Source: Thiopseudomonas denitrificans
Lineage (GTDB): Bacteria; Pseudomonadota; Gammaproteobacteria; Pseudomonadales; Pseudomonadaceae
NCBI RefSeq assembly: GCF_002866065.1
Contig: NZ_LNJZ01000008.1
Span: forward strand, 42,346-106,345
DNA length: 64,000 bases
Reading direction: 5' to 3'
The position numbers were made by a program, and so were the translations under genes. Under the pieces are notes generated by a model. It saw only the letters and a program-made list of their open reading frames with translations. It was not told the DNA's origin and did no database searches. Each line of letters begins with the position of its first letter. The stretch's first letter is position 1. Of the stretch, positions 1-8,869 are shown in pieces.

Positions 1-1
1 C

Positions 2-775
2 TTCATGAACTTCCGCGCCGACCGCGCGCGCGAAATCACCCGCCCGTTCATCGAGCCGGATTTCAGCGAGTTCCAGCGTGACCGTGTACCCGCACTGGCC
101 GGCTATGTAATGCTGACCCAGTACGCCGCCAGCTTTGCCGCGCCCTGCGCCTTCGCCCCCTTCACACTGGACAACGTACTGGGCGAATACCTGGGCAAGC
201 TGGGCAAGACCCAGCTGCGCATCGCCGAAACCGAGAAATACGCCCACGTCACCTTCTTCTTCTCCGGTGGCCGCGAAGAACCCTTCCCCGGTGAAACCCG
301 CGTGCTGATTCCTTCACCCAAGGTCGCCACCTACGACCTGCAACCGCAGATGAGCGCCCCCGAAGTGACCGATCGCATCGTCGAGGCCATCGACCAGCAG
401 GAATTCGACGTCATCATCGTCAACTACGCCAACGGAGACATGGTCGGCCATACCGGCGTGTTCGAGGCTGCCGTCAAGGCCGTGGAATGCCTGGACGAAT
501 GCCTTGACCGCATCACCGGTGCGCTCAAGCGGGTCGGCGGCGAAGCCCTGATCACCGCCGACCACGGCAACTGCGAACAGATGACCGACCACTGCACCGG
601 CCAGGCGCACACCGCCCACACCACCGAGCCGGTGCCCTTCATCTATGTCGGCGAGCGCGCAGCCTGCATCCGCAAGGGCGGCGTCCTCGCTGATGTCGCC
701 CCGACCTTGCTGACCCTGATGGGCATACCGGTACCGGCAGAAATGACCGGTACCAGCATTGTCGAGTTCAAGTGA
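2..775 (+). CDS. gpmI: 2,3-bisphosphoglycerate-independent phosphoglycerate mutase, C-terminal part (5' end outside window)
   Basis: Cofactor-independent phosphoglycerate mutase interconverts 3- and 2-phosphoglycerate in cytosolic glycolysis and gluconeogenesis. Only the last 257 codons are present. The frame is open to the left edge, and the internal Met near position 5 (in [10 protein letters not shown]) is not the start, because full-length GpmI is about 510 residues. The manganese ligands of this alkaline-phosphatase-like fold are visible: Asp and His in [10 protein letters not shown], the Asp-His pair in [10 protein letters not shown] and a His in HTAHTTEP. The catalytic serine lies in the missing half. 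The stop overlaps the start of the EnvC-type gene (TGATG), which suggests one transcript through to ctpA. Confidence 0.97.
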   Translation, partial: FMNFRADRAREITRPFIEPDFSEFQRDRVPALAGYVMLTQYAASFAAPCAFAPFTLDNVLGEYLGKLGKTQLRIAETEKYAHVTFFFSGGREEPFPGETRVLIPSPKVATYDLQPQMSAPEVTDRIVEAIDQQEFDVIIVNYANGDMVGHTGVFEAAVKAVECLDECLDRITGALKRVGGEALITADHGNCEQMTDHCTGQAHTAHTTEPVPFIYVGERAACIRKGGVLADVAPTLLTLMGIPVPAEMTGTSIVEFK

Positions 776-2103
776 TGCGGTTGCCACACAGAACCGGTGC
801 GACACCTGCGCCACGCCGGAGCAGTCCGCTGCTTCGCCGTGGTGCCGCTCTGTTGCTCGGTGCATGGCTGGCCGGTAGCAGCCCGTTGCTGCTGGCCGAC
901 GAACGCAGCGACGCACAAAAGGATATCCGCAAGGCGCAGCAGGACATCGCAGAACTGGAAAAGCTGATCAAGCAGATCCAGTCGGAAAAATCCGCTGCAC
1001 AAAAGGCGTTGCAGGATACCGAAAAGGACATCGGCAACCTGGAAAAAGATATCCGCTCCCTGGAGGCGGAGCAAAAAAAAAATGAGCGGGAAATCCGCGA
1101 ATTCGAACTAGAGAAAGGCAAACTCGAAAGCCGCCGCCAGCAGCAGCAAAAACTGGTTGCCGTGCAAAGCCGCGCCGCCTACCAGGCCGGCCAGCACGAG
1201 CCGCTGCGCCTGTTCTTCAACCAGCAGGAACCGGCACTGATCAGCCATAACCTGACCTACTACCAGTACCTGCAGCAGGCCCGCCAGCAACAGATCAGCC
1301 AGCTCAAGGCCACGGTACAGCAGCTGACCGAGCTGCAGGCAGCCATCGACCAGAACCAGCAGGAGCTGGAGCAGCAAAAGGTGCAACTGCAGCAACAGCA
1401 GGCAAAGCTGGCCGATCTGCGCCAGCAGCGTCGCCAGCAGGTGGCCGAGCTAAGCAAGAAACAACAGGGCAGCCAGCAACAACTGGCCAGCCGTCAGCAA
1501 GACCAGAAGAAGTTCAACGAGCTGCTGGCCGCCATCGAGAAAAAGCTGGCCCGCCAGGCTGAAGAAGAGCGCCTGCGCCGCGAACGGGAGCGCCAGCTGG
1601 CCCTGCAGCAGAGCCAGGCCCGCATCCGCCAGCAGCAGTCAGCAGGCACCAGCCCGGCCAGCGGCCCGCAGGTCAGCAGCCAGTTCAGCCACCCCGGTGG
1701 CAACTTCGCCCAGGCCCGCGGCAAGCTGCCCTGGCCAGTTGACGGCCGCCTGCTGGCCGGCTTCGGCAGTCCACGCAGCGACACCCGCAGCAAGTGGGAT
1801 GGCGTACTGATCCAGGCCGCCGAAGGCCACCAGGTACGCGCCATCCATCCGGGCCGGGTGGTGTTTGCCGATTGGCTGCGTGGCTCCGGCCTGCTGGTGA
1901 TCATTGATCACAACGACGGCTACCTGAGCCTGTACGGCCACAACCAGAGCCTGCTGGTGAATGCCGGCGACAGCATCAAGGCCGGCCAGCCGGTCGCCAC
2001 TGTCGGCAATACAGGCGGACAGGCGCAATCGGCGCTATACTTTGCCATCCGCAAGCAGGGTCAGGCCACCGACCCCGGCCAGTGGTGCCGGCGCCAGGGC
2101 TGA
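775..2103 (+). CDS. envC: EnvC-type murein hydrolase activator (degenerate LytM/M23 domain)
   Basis: This is a periplasmic activator of the AmiA/AmiB-type N-acetylmuramoyl-L-alanine amidases that split septal peptidoglycan at division. The 442-residue product has a hydrophobic export segment at about residues 20-42, a long Gln/Lys/Glu-rich coiled coil at about 45-290 and a C-terminal LytM domain at about 320-440. The zinc ligands of active M23 peptidases are missing: the second histidine motif reads LYFAIR instead of LHFEIR, and SKWDGVLI stands in place of the first. This is the expected state for an activator rather than an enzyme. ATG 775 overlaps the gpmI stop; an in-frame GTG at 772 is an alternative start. 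It lies between gpmI and ctpA, as I recall it does in other pseudomonads. Confidence 0.92.
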   Translation: MRLPHRTGATPAPRRSSPLLRRGAALLLGAWLAGSSPLLLADERSDAQKDIRKAQQDIAELEKLIKQIQSEKSAAQKALQDTEKDIGNLEKDIRSLEAEQKKNEREIREFELEKGKLESRRQQQQKLVAVQSRAAYQAGQHEPLRLFFNQQEPALISHNLTYYQYLQQARQQQISQLKATVQQLTELQAAIDQNQQELEQQKVQLQQQQAKLADLRQQRRQQVAELSKKQQGSQQQLASRQQDQKKFNELLAAIEKKLARQAEEERLRRERERQLALQQSQARIRQQQSAGTSPASGPQVSSQFSHPGGNFAQARGKLPWPVDGRLLAGFGSPRSDTRSKWDGVLIQAAEGHQVRAIHPGRVVFADWLRGSGLLVIIDHNDGYLSLYGHNQSLLVNAGDSIKAGQPVATVGNTGGQAQSALYFAIRKQGQATDPGQWCRRQG

Positions 2104-2197
2104 TGTCCCCGGGCAGGACACACACCGGCCTCCAGACAACACGCAGCTTGCAGCACCGAGTTACCCGATCCTTCACGCGAACCAGGAGTTTCACCCC

Positions 2198-3487
2198 ATG
2201 CGCCCTGTTTTCCGCCAGCCTGTCCGCCAGGCCGTCAAAATGCTCCCGGCTGTCCTGTTCAGCAGCCTGCTATGGGCCCAGGACAGCCCGCAACCCGCCG
2301 AGGGGGACCTGCCACTCAACGAGCTGCGCACCTTTGTCGAAGTCATGGAGCGCATCAAGATGGCTTACGTCGAGCCGATCGACGACAAAACCCTGCTGGA
2401 AAACGCCATCAAGGGCATGCTGGCCAACCTGGACCCGCACTCGGCCTACCTCGGCCCCGAGTCCTACCAGGAGCTACAGGAAAGCACCAGCGGCGAGTTT
2501 GGCGGCTTGGGTATCGAGGTCGGCATGGAAGACGACCAGCTCAACGTCATCTCGCCAATTGACGACACCCCGGCTTTTGCCGCAGGCATCGAGGCCGGTG
2601 ACCTGATCCTGAAAATCGACGGCCAGCTGACCAAGGGACTGTCACTGATGCAGGCTGTGGAAAAACTGCGCGGCAAACCAGGCACCAGCGTGACCCTGAC
2701 CATCGGCCGCGGGCACCAGGCTCCCTTTGACGTCAAACTCAAACGCGCCGTGATCAAGAATCGCAGCGTGCGCGGCCAGCTGCTGGATGGCGACTACGGA
2801 CTGGTGCGCATCAGCCAGTTCCAGACCCATACCGGCAAGGAAGTGGGCAAGGCCCTGCAACAGCTGGAGAAAGACAACGGCAAACCGCTGGCCGGCCTGG
2901 TGCTGGACCTGCGCAACAACCCCGGCGGCGTGCTGCAGGCGGCGGCGGAAGTGGCCGACCACTTCCTCAGTCGGGGCCGGATCGTTTATACCGAAGGCCG
3001 CATTCCCAATTCGCACATGAGCTTCGATGCCGGCCCGCAAATCAGCATCGCCAGTCACATTCCACTGGTGGTACTGATCAACGGGGGCAGTGCCTCGGCA
3101 TCGGAAATCGTTGCCGGCGCCCTGCAGGACCACAAGCGCGCAGTGATCATGGGCACCAACAGTTTTGGCAAGGGCTCGGTACAAACCATTCTGCCACTCA
3201 ATGACGATCACGGGGTCAAGCTGACCACCGCCCTGTACTTCACCCCGTCGGGACGTTCCATCCAGGCCCAGGGCATCGAGCCTGATATCCAGGTCGAGCG
3301 TGGCAAGCTGAGCACACAAAGCCAGCCCGGCATGATCAAGGAAGCCGACCTGGCCCGCCATCTGGACAATACCCAGCAACCGGCCAGCCCGGAACGCAAG
3401 GCCCGGGCCGAACAGCTACAGAATGACAATCAGCTCGCCCAGGCCCTGAGTCTGCTCAAGGGCCTGAACGTGCTGGGCAAAAAATAA
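2198..3487 (+). CDS. ctpA: C-terminal processing periplasmic serine protease (S41, PDZ)
   Basis: This carboxy-terminal processing protease degrades or trims envelope proteins; in P. aeruginosa CtpA acts on peptidoglycan cross-link hydrolases. The frame is open upstream, but ATG 2198 is chosen because a clean AGGAG (2183-2187) precedes it and it gives a signal peptide (hydrophobic to LLWAQ). The product has 429 residues. A PDZ domain with the GGLGIEVG carboxylate-binding loop covers about residues 90-170. The S41 core follows, with the Ser-Lys dyad in GGSASASEI (probably Ser300) and FGKGSVQT (Lys325). Their 25-residue spacing equals that of Ser452/Lys477 in E. coli Prc. It is the last gene of the gpmI-envC-ctpA run and faces hisF convergently. 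Confidence 0.95.
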   Translation: MRPVFRQPVRQAVKMLPAVLFSSLLWAQDSPQPAEGDLPLNELRTFVEVMERIKMAYVEPIDDKTLLENAIKGMLANLDPHSAYLGPESYQELQESTSGEFGGLGIEVGMEDDQLNVISPIDDTPAFAAGIEAGDLILKIDGQLTKGLSLMQAVEKLRGKPGTSVTLTIGRGHQAPFDVKLKRAVIKNRSVRGQLLDGDYGLVRISQFQTHTGKEVGKALQQLEKDNGKPLAGLVLDLRNNPGGVLQAAAEVADHFLSRGRIVYTEGRIPNSHMSFDAGPQISIASHIPLVVLINGGSASASEIVAGALQDHKRAVIMGTNSFGKGSVQTILPLNDDHGVKLTTALYFTPSGRSIQAQGIEPDIQVERGKLSTQSQPGMIKEADLARHLDNTQQPASPERKARAEQLQNDNQLAQALSLLKGLNVLGKK

Positions 3488-3494
3488 TGCATCC

Positions 3495-3528
3495 GGTTCC
3501 GGGCTGTTTTTGCACACAGCCCGGAACC
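3495..3528. terminator. Hairpin between convergent ctpA and hisF
   Basis: A perfect 13-bp inverted repeat (3495-3507 with 3516-3528) and an 8-nt loop sit between the two stop codons. There is no strong T-run on either side, so its efficiency as an intrinsic terminator is uncertain, but its position between convergent genes fits a bidirectional terminator. Confidence 0.6.
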
Positions 3529-3550
3529 CGCACACGGATGTCTCCGGATA

Positions 3551-4312
3551 TCAGCCGGCCACGTTGATGCCGCGCTCGCGCAGGTAGGCCTTGGCATCGG
3601 GTACGCTGATCTCGCCAAAGTGGAATACGCTGGCCGCCAGTACGGCCGAGGCCTTGCCTTCGATGATGCCGTCGGCCAGGTGCTCCAGCGTGCCGACACC
3701 GCCGGACGCCGTTACCGGTACATTCACCGCCTCACTGATGGCCCGGGTCACACCCAGGTCAAAGCCGTTCTTGGTGCCATCGCCGTCCATGCTGGTGACC
3801 AGCAACTCGCCGGCACCCAGCTCTTCCATCTTCTGCGCCCAGCCGATGGCCTCGATGCCGGTATTGGTCTTGCCGCCGTGGATGAACACCTCCCAGCCGT
3901 TCTCCGAGGTTTTTTTCACGTCGATGGCGACAACAATGGTCTTGCTGCCAAACTTCTCCGCTGCTTCACGCACAAAGTCGGGGTTGCTGACCGCCGCCGA
4001 ACCAATGGATACCTTGCTGGCACCCGCTTCCAGCAGGCGCTGCACATCCGTCACAGTGCGCACGCCGCCGCCGACCGTCAGCGGAATACTGATGGCGTCG
4101 GCAACCTTCTTCACCAACTCGACGGTGGTGTCGCGGCCTTCGTTGGTGGCACTGATATCAAGGAAGGTCAGCTCGTCGGCACCCTGTTCGCTGTAGCGAC
4201 GGGCGATTTCCACCGGATCACCGGCATCACGGATATCAACGAAGTTGACGCCCTTGACCACACGGCCGTTTTCAATGTCCAGGCAGGGGATGATGCGTTT
4301 GGTGTTGCTCAT
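3551..4312 (-). CDS. hisF: Imidazole glycerol phosphate synthase, cyclase subunit
   Basis: HisF is the cyclase half of the HisH-HisF complex. It uses ammonia from HisH to turn PRFAR into imidazole glycerol phosphate and AICAR. The 253-residue protein is a (beta/alpha)8 barrel starting [13 protein letters not shown], with the catalytic Asp in [12 protein letters not shown] and the second one in VVAIDVK. The start at 4312 is preceded by GGAG at good spacing and gives the family's usual length. The open frame runs further upstream, but that part does not resemble HisF. The gene is separated from hisA by about 260 bp that holds an intrinsic terminator and a palindromic repeat, so it may have its own promoter. 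Confidence 0.96.
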   Translation of the reverse strand: MSNTKRIIPCLDIENGRVVKGVNFVDIRDAGDPVEIARRYSEQGADELTFLDISATNEGRDTTVELVKKVADAISIPLTVGGGVRTVTDVQRLLEAGASKVSIGSAAVSNPDFVREAAEKFGSKTIVVAIDVKKTSENGWEVFIHGGKTNTGIEAIGWAQKMEELGAGELLVTSMDGDGTKNGFDLGVTRAISEAVNVPVTASGGVGTLEHLADGIIEGKASAVLAASVFHFGEISVPDAKAYLRERGINVAG

Positions 4313-4370
4313 GGTGTGTTGCTCCATGTGTGGGGTGTAGTTTGGTGTTGCCGACATCTGGGCCTCCATC

Positions 4371-4469
4371 GCTGGGGCATGGATTACGCAAACACGCCGC
4401 AAGTACGTCCCTGTAGGCTCCGCGCCGCCATCCATGGCGGCACAGGGTTTGCTTCACCCATGCCCCAGC
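4371..4469. repeat. Nested palindromic element, copy 1 (hisF/hisA spacer)
   Basis: This 99-bp element has an outer inverted repeat (GCTGGGGCATGG at 4371-4382, complementary to 4458-4469). Inside it are a conserved left core (CGCCGCAAGTACGTCC, then TGTAGGCTC), an inner hairpin CCGCCAT-CC-ATGGCGG and a TTTGCTTCA right core. The same plan, with different stem sequences, occurs at 5356-5459 and 42099-42195. Confidence 0.8.
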
Positions 4470-4545
4470 GCTGCGCAGATTCCGTGCAGGCTGCGAATGA
4501 TGATTGCGTCGCACACCGGTGTTTGGGGCGGCTGAAATCATCACA

Positions 4546-4572
4546 TAAAAAAGCCCTCTTTCGAGGGCTTTC
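4546..4572 (-). terminator. Intrinsic terminator after hisA
   Basis: A 9-bp stem (AAAGCCCTC/GAGGGCTTT, 4550-4558 with 4563-4571) and a 4-nt loop are followed, on the minus strand, by a run of T. It begins four bases after the hisA stop. It implies that most hisBA transcripts end before hisF. Confidence 0.85.
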
Positions 4573-4575
4573 ATT

Positions 4576-5310
4576 TTATTTGAATCCGTCGCACAAGGCT
4601 TGTGCTTCTGCCACATCCAGTGTGCCTTCGTAGATGGCACGGCCGGTGATGGCACCGATGATGCCCGGCGCTCGTGCATCGAGCAGGGCCTGGATATCCT
4701 TGATGGTATGGATGCCGCCGGAGGCGATCACCGGGATACGTGTGGCATTGGCCAGCGCCGCAGTGGCTTCGACGTTGCAGCCCTGCATCATGCCGTCTTT
4801 TGCGATATCGGTGTAAACGATGGCACTGACGCCGTCATTCTCGAAACGCCTGGCCAAGTCGATGACCTGCAGCTGGCTGACTTCAGCCCAGCCGTCGGTG
4901 GCAACGAAACCGTCCTTTGCATCCAGGCCGACAATCACCTTGCCGGGGAATGCCTTGCAGGCCTCGGTAACGAACTCGGGCTCTTTCACCGCCTTGGTGC
5001 CGATGATCACGTAGCTGACGCCGGCACGCACATAGTGCTCGATGGTTTCCAGGGTGCGGATACCGCCGCCGATCTGGATTGGCAGTTCGGGATATTTTTT
5101 CGCGATGGCGGTAACCACTTCACCGTTGACCGGCTCGCCCTCAAAGGCACCGTTCAGGTCAACCAGATGCAGACGACGGCAGCCGCCTTCCACCCACTTG
5201 GCCGCCATGCTGACGGGATCATCGGAGAATACCGTGGAATCATCCATGCGGCCCTGGCGCAAACGTACACAGGCACCGTCTTTCAAATCAATTGCAGGAA
5301 TAATCAGCAT
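4576..5310 (-). CDS. hisA: Phosphoribosylformimino-AICAR ribotide isomerase (ProFAR isomerase)
   Basis: HisA catalyses the Amadori-type isomerisation of ProFAR to PRFAR, the step before HisHF in histidine synthesis. The 244-residue (beta/alpha)8 barrel begins [12 protein letters not shown], which contains the catalytic Asp8, and carries the second catalytic Asp in [10 protein letters not shown]. The phosphate-binding motifs IQIGGGIRT and VIASGGIHT are present. The length is typical. A terminator follows directly. In pseudomonads hisH normally lies just upstream, between hisB and hisA, but here that interval is only 184 bp and contains a repeat element instead. Confidence 0.97.
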   Translation of the reverse strand: MLIIPAIDLKDGACVRLRQGRMDDSTVFSDDPVSMAAKWVEGGCRRLHLVDLNGAFEGEPVNGEVVTAIAKKYPELPIQIGGGIRTLETIEHYVRAGVSYVIIGTKAVKEPEFVTEACKAFPGKVIVGLDAKDGFVATDGWAEVSQLQVIDLARRFENDGVSAIVYTDIAKDGMMQGCNVEATAALANATRIPVIASGGIHTIKDIQALLDARAPGIIGAITGRAIYEGTLDVAEAQALCDGFK

Positions 5311-5355
5311 TGTTGTTTCGCTTTGGTTTATTTCGCATCAAAAGCTTGCGTGCTT

Positions 5356-5459
5356 GCCGGTCTGACAGGTGTTGCGCAAAGTCGCCGTAAATACATCCCT
5401 GTAGGCTCGAGGGCGACATCCATGTCGCCCACGCTTTGCTCCACACCTGCCAGACCGGC
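5356..5459. repeat. Nested palindromic element, copy 2 (hisA/hisB spacer)
   Basis: This 104-bp element fills most of the hisB-hisA gap. The outer stem is GCCGGTCTGACAGGTGT paired with its near-complement at the right end (5443-5459). The core CGCCGTAAATACATCC then TGTAGGCTC and the inner hairpin GGGCGACAT-CC-ATGTCGCCC match the plan of the copies at 4371 and 42099. Base changes in both stems are compensated. Confidence 0.8.
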
Positions 5460-5494
5460 TCCCGACATTGTGCAATCGTCGAGCGCTCAAAAAA

Positions 5495-6088
5495 TTACAG
5501 CGAACCCTTGGTCGAAGGCATGCGGCCTTCCATGCGCGGGTCCAGCGTCAGCGCCATGCGCAGGGCACGGCCAAACGCCTTGAATACGGTCTCGATCTGG
5601 TGGTGGGTGTTGATGCCACGCAGGTTGTCGATGTGCAGGGTCACCTGGGCGTGGTTGACGAAGCCCTGGAAGAACTCCTGGAACAGATCAACATCAAAAC
5701 CGCCAACCAGAGCACGGGTATAGGGCACATTGAACTGCAGGCCCGGACGACCGGAGAAGTCCAGCGCCACACGGGACATGGCTTCATCCATCACCACATA
5801 GGAGTGGCCATAACGGGTGATGCCCTTCTTGTCACCAACGGCCCTGGCAAAGGCCTGTCCCAGGGTAATGCCGACGTCTTCCACGGTGTGGTGGTCGTCG
5901 ATGTGCAGGTCACCCTTGCAGTGGATGTCCAGGTCGATCAGGCCATGGCGGGCGATCTGGTCAAGCATGTGCTCCATGAAGGGCACGCCCATGTCAAACT
6001 TGCCTTCACCGGTACCATCAAGGTTAATGGCGACCTTAACCTGGGTTTCCAGGGTGTTACGCTCCACAGAAGCAGTACGCTGAGTCAT
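5495..6088 (-). CDS. hisB: Imidazoleglycerol-phosphate dehydratase
   Basis: This enzyme dehydrates imidazole glycerol phosphate to imidazole acetol phosphate. The product is the monofunctional dehydratase type and lacks a histidinol-phosphatase domain. The two manganese-binding histidine motifs of the family are present ([10 protein letters not shown] and [14 protein letters not shown]), as is the usual C-terminus MPSTKGSL. The start at 6088 ([12 protein letters not shown]) gives 197 residues, the length of P. aeruginosa HisB, and has GGAG upstream; two in-frame ATGs further 5' are less likely. It is the first gene of the minus-strand his run and is divergent from the GNAT gene. Confidence 0.97.
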   Translation of the reverse strand: MTQRTASVERNTLETQVKVAINLDGTGEGKFDMGVPFMEHMLDQIARHGLIDLDIHCKGDLHIDDHHTVEDVGITLGQAFARAVGDKKGITRYGHSYVVMDEAMSRVALDFSGRPGLQFNVPYTRALVGGFDVDLFQEFFQGFVNHAQVTLHIDNLRGINTHHQIETVFKAFGRALRMALTLDPRMEGRMPSTKGSL

Positions 6089-6189
6089 TCTTGGCTCCAT
6101 CGTCAACAGGGCACAACCCTCGCCCGCAAATCATTTAAGCCGGTATTATATCGGCAAACCCTAATCCATCGCCACTAAAGGAGCACAGC

Positions 6190-6591
6190 ATGCCGGTATA
6201 TCTGGAGCATGTTCAACTGCCCAGCAGTCAGGACCAGACCGATCTGGACAAAATCTACGCCGACGCGCCGGACTGGCTGCTGGCCCCCTATGCCGATGCC
6301 GACGCCCTGCTGCAGGACAACCTGCCCCATGGCCGCATGGTGGGCGCACGCTTCAACGCCCGCCTGCTGGGTGCCGCCATCCTGTTGCGTGAAGCGGATC
6401 GCTGGCAGGTCAGCCATCTCTGTGTCCGCGAAGTGACCCGCATGCGCGGCGTCGCCCGTCGCCTGCTCAGTGAGCTGCAGCGCGACGCGGCCAGCCAGGG
6501 TGCCAGCCTGTCGATGGCCCTGCCGCGCAATCGTCCCGAGCTGGAAGACCTGGCCGGGCACCTGGGTGTAGCCTGGCACTATCTGGACTAG
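6190..6591 (+). CDS. PanZ/PanM-like GNAT-family acetyl-CoA-binding protein
   Basis: This 133-residue protein has a small GNAT fold. The acetyl-CoA pyrophosphate loop is visible as VTRMRGVARRLLSEL, preceded by the beta strand QVSHLCVREV. The size and N-terminal layout resemble PanZ (PanM), which binds acetyl-CoA and promotes maturation of aspartate decarboxylase PanD. The PanD link is inferred from family resemblance only. The start is well supported by AAAGGAG six bases upstream (6177-6183). It sits between hisB and the asmA-like gene, where I recall a similar gene in P. aeruginosa. Confidence 0.7.
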   Translation: MPVYLEHVQLPSSQDQTDLDKIYADAPDWLLAPYADADALLQDNLPHGRMVGARFNARLLGAAILLREADRWQVSHLCVREVTRMRGVARRLLSELQRDAASQGASLSMALPRNRPELEDLAGHLGVAWHYLD

Positions 6592-6694
6592 CAACCTGCA
6601 GCCTGCCACAGAGGCCGCAAAAACCACCATCCACTGCAAACAAAAGCACTCTGCTACACTATGCATATATGCCAATCCTGAGGAAATCCGGGTC

Positions 6695-8869
6695 ATGAAA
6701 TCATTGAGCAAACTGCTGGGCCTTGTGATTGTGGGCCTGCTGATCCTGATTGTGGGCGCAGGCTTCGCCCTCACCCACCTGATTGATCCCAATGATTACA
6801 AAGACGAAATCCGCTCCCTGGTGCAGGACAAAACCGGCTATGACCTGCAAATTGACGGCGATATCGGCTGGAGCCTGTTCCCCTGGCTGGGGCTGGAGCT
6901 TAACGACACCCGCCTGGCCCGCCTGGACATGCACGAACAACCCTTTGCCAACGTGCGCCTGCTGGCGCTGTCGGTAAAAGTGATGCCGCTGCTGCGCAAA
7001 GAGATCCGCATGAGCGACATCCGCATTGAAGGGCTTGACCTGCAGCTGGTGCGCAATGCCAAAGGCGACAGCAACTGGGAAACCTCCGATGCCGAAGCCG
7101 GCACGCCCGCCAGCCCGGCCACTGCGGCCGACGCCCCGCAAGAACCCGTTACCCCGCCGACCAGTATCAAACTGGAAATCGACAGCCTGATCGTCAACAG
7201 CGCACGCCTCGACTATCGTGACGAGCAGGGCAACCGGCGCATCACCCTGGAAAACGTACAGATCAGCGCCGGTGCCATCGGCGAGCGCCGGAACATTCCG
7301 GTCAAGCTGTCCGGCTTTCTGGCCAGCGACGCGCCCCTGCTGCGAGCCCGCATGGAAATGTCCACCAGCGCATGGATGGACCACAGCACCCGGCAATATC
7401 GGCTGGACAACCTGAAGCTGGCCGGAGAGCTGGCCGGCGAACCCCTGAACAACAAATCCGCCAACATTTCCGCTACCGGCAATGTGCAACTCGACCTGCA
7501 ACAGCAACAACTGGAATGGCAGCAGCTCAGGCTTTCCATCAATCAGCTCAAGGGCATGGGCGAACTGCAAGTCAGCCAGCTGAGCAGCGACCCCGCCATC
7601 AGCGGCCAGCTGTCACTGGCCGCGTTCAGCCTGCGCGAATTCCTGCCCGGTATCGGCCTGGAACTGCCCAAGATGCAGAAAAAATCGGCACTGGGCCACT
7701 TCGAGCTGACCACCGACCTGCAGGGCAGCAGCAACAGCCTGCTGCTCAACAATGCCAGCCTGCGCCTGGATGACAGCAGCTTCACTGGCGAGCTGGGCAT
7801 CAGCAACCTGGAACAGGGCATCATGCTGGTCCGGCTGAACGGTGACCAGCTCAGCCTGGACGACTACCTGCCGCCCGCAACCCCGGCCGACAAGCCGGTG
7901 CGGGCCGCAAAAAGCACAGGTACCGGCGCGGACACGCCTCCCGCAACACCCCGAGACAACCCCTGGGATGACAGCCCCCTGCTGCCCCTCGACACCCTAT
8001 CAGACCTCAATCTGGACCTTGAGCTGCAGCTCGACCGGCTCACCGCAGAAAAGCTGCCGCTGGACAACACCCGCCTCAGCCTGCAGGCCCGCAATGGCAA
8101 TATCAACCTCAAACAGTTCACGGCCAGCCTTTATGGTGGCGGCCTGACCTTCAGCGGCAGTCTGGACAGCAAGGCAGCACCGGCCCGGCTCCGCCTGCAC
8201 AGCACCATCGACCAGCTGCCGATCGACAAAGTCATGGCCGCACTGGGCGAGGAAGCCCCGGTCACCGGCAAGCTGAAGCTGGACAGCCAGCTCGCCACCA
8301 GCGGCAACAGCCAGCGCCAGTGGATCAGCCAGCTGGACGGCAAGGCCAACCTTGAGATCATTGACGGCACCCTGCCCGACTCCAACCTGGAACAGCAGCT
8401 GTGCCTGGCCATTGCCACCCTCAACCGCAAATCCCTCAGCCAGGACTACAGCCGCACCAGCACACCCTTCAACCAGCTGAAGACCAGCGCCAGTCTGAGC
8501 AAGGGCAGCGTCAACACCCCCGACCTGCGCATCGCCATTCCCGGCCTGCAGATCAAGGGCAAAGGTCAGCTGGACCTGAATCACATGGGCATGGACCACC
8601 GCCTGGACATTATCCTGCAAGGCGACACCCGCCCCATGCCGGACCCGGCCTGCACCATCAACCAGCGCTACGTCGGTATTGAGTGGCCGGTACACTGCCG
8701 TGGCCCGCTGGCCGATGCCGGGCAGAACTGTCGTATCGACCAAGACGGACTGGGCAAGGTTGCCACCCGCCTGGCCGGCGACAAGCTGACCGAGAAAATC
8801 GAGGAAAAACTCAAGGACAAGGTTAGCCCCGACCTCAAGGATGCCCTCAAAGGGCTATTCCGCAAGTGA
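6695..8869 (+). CDS. asmA: AsmA-family envelope biogenesis protein
   Basis: AsmA-like proteins are inner-membrane-anchored periplasmic proteins related to bridge-like lipid carriers; they affect outer-membrane lipid and protein homeostasis. The 724-residue product has one N-terminal membrane segment (about residues 5-27, [18 protein letters not shown]). The typical AsmA start follows ([23 protein letters not shown]). Residues from about 560 to the end match the conserved AsmA C-terminal region ([31 protein letters not shown]). A Pro/Ala/Thr-rich linker lies near residue 140. GAGGA is nine bases before ATG. The gene overlaps mutY by 4 bp (GTGA), so the two are translationally coupled. Confidence 0.9.
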   Translation: MKSLSKLLGLVIVGLLILIVGAGFALTHLIDPNDYKDEIRSLVQDKTGYDLQIDGDIGWSLFPWLGLELNDTRLARLDMHEQPFANVRLLALSVKVMPLLRKEIRMSDIRIEGLDLQLVRNAKGDSNWETSDAEAGTPASPATAADAPQEPVTPPTSIKLEIDSLIVNSARLDYRDEQGNRRITLENVQISAGAIGERRNIPVKLSGFLASDAPLLRARMEMSTSAWMDHSTRQYRLDNLKLAGELAGEPLNNKSANISATGNVQLDLQQQQLEWQQLRLSINQLKGMGELQVSQLSSDPAISGQLSLAAFSLREFLPGIGLELPKMQKKSALGHFELTTDLQGSSNSLLLNNASLRLDDSSFTGELGISNLEQGIMLVRLNGDQLSLDDYLPPATPADKPVRAAKSTGTGADTPPATPRDNPWDDSPLLPLDTLSDLNLDLELQLDRLTAEKLPLDNTRLSLQARNGNINLKQFTASLYGGGLTFSGSLDSKAAPARLRLHSTIDQLPIDKVMAALGEEAPVTGKLKLDSQLATSGNSQRQWISQLDGKANLEIIDGTLPDSNLEQQLCLAIATLNRKSLSQDYSRTSTPFNQLKTSASLSKGSVNTPDLRIAIPGLQIKGKGQLDLNHMGMDHRLDIILQGDTRPMPDPACTINQRYVGIEWPVHCRGPLADAGQNCRIDQDGLGKVATRLAGDKLTEKIEEKLKDKVSPDLKDALKGLFRK

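Noticed and set aside
4371..4469. Possible integron attC site
   Set aside because: The element is a nested palindrome of suitable size, but the conserved GTTRRRY/RYYYAAC core sites are absent and no integrase or cassette array is nearby.
3620..4633. Long plus-strand frame opposite hisF
   Set aside because: The minus strand encodes an unmistakable HisF. The plus-strand product has no similarity and crosses the repeat element and the hisA terminator.
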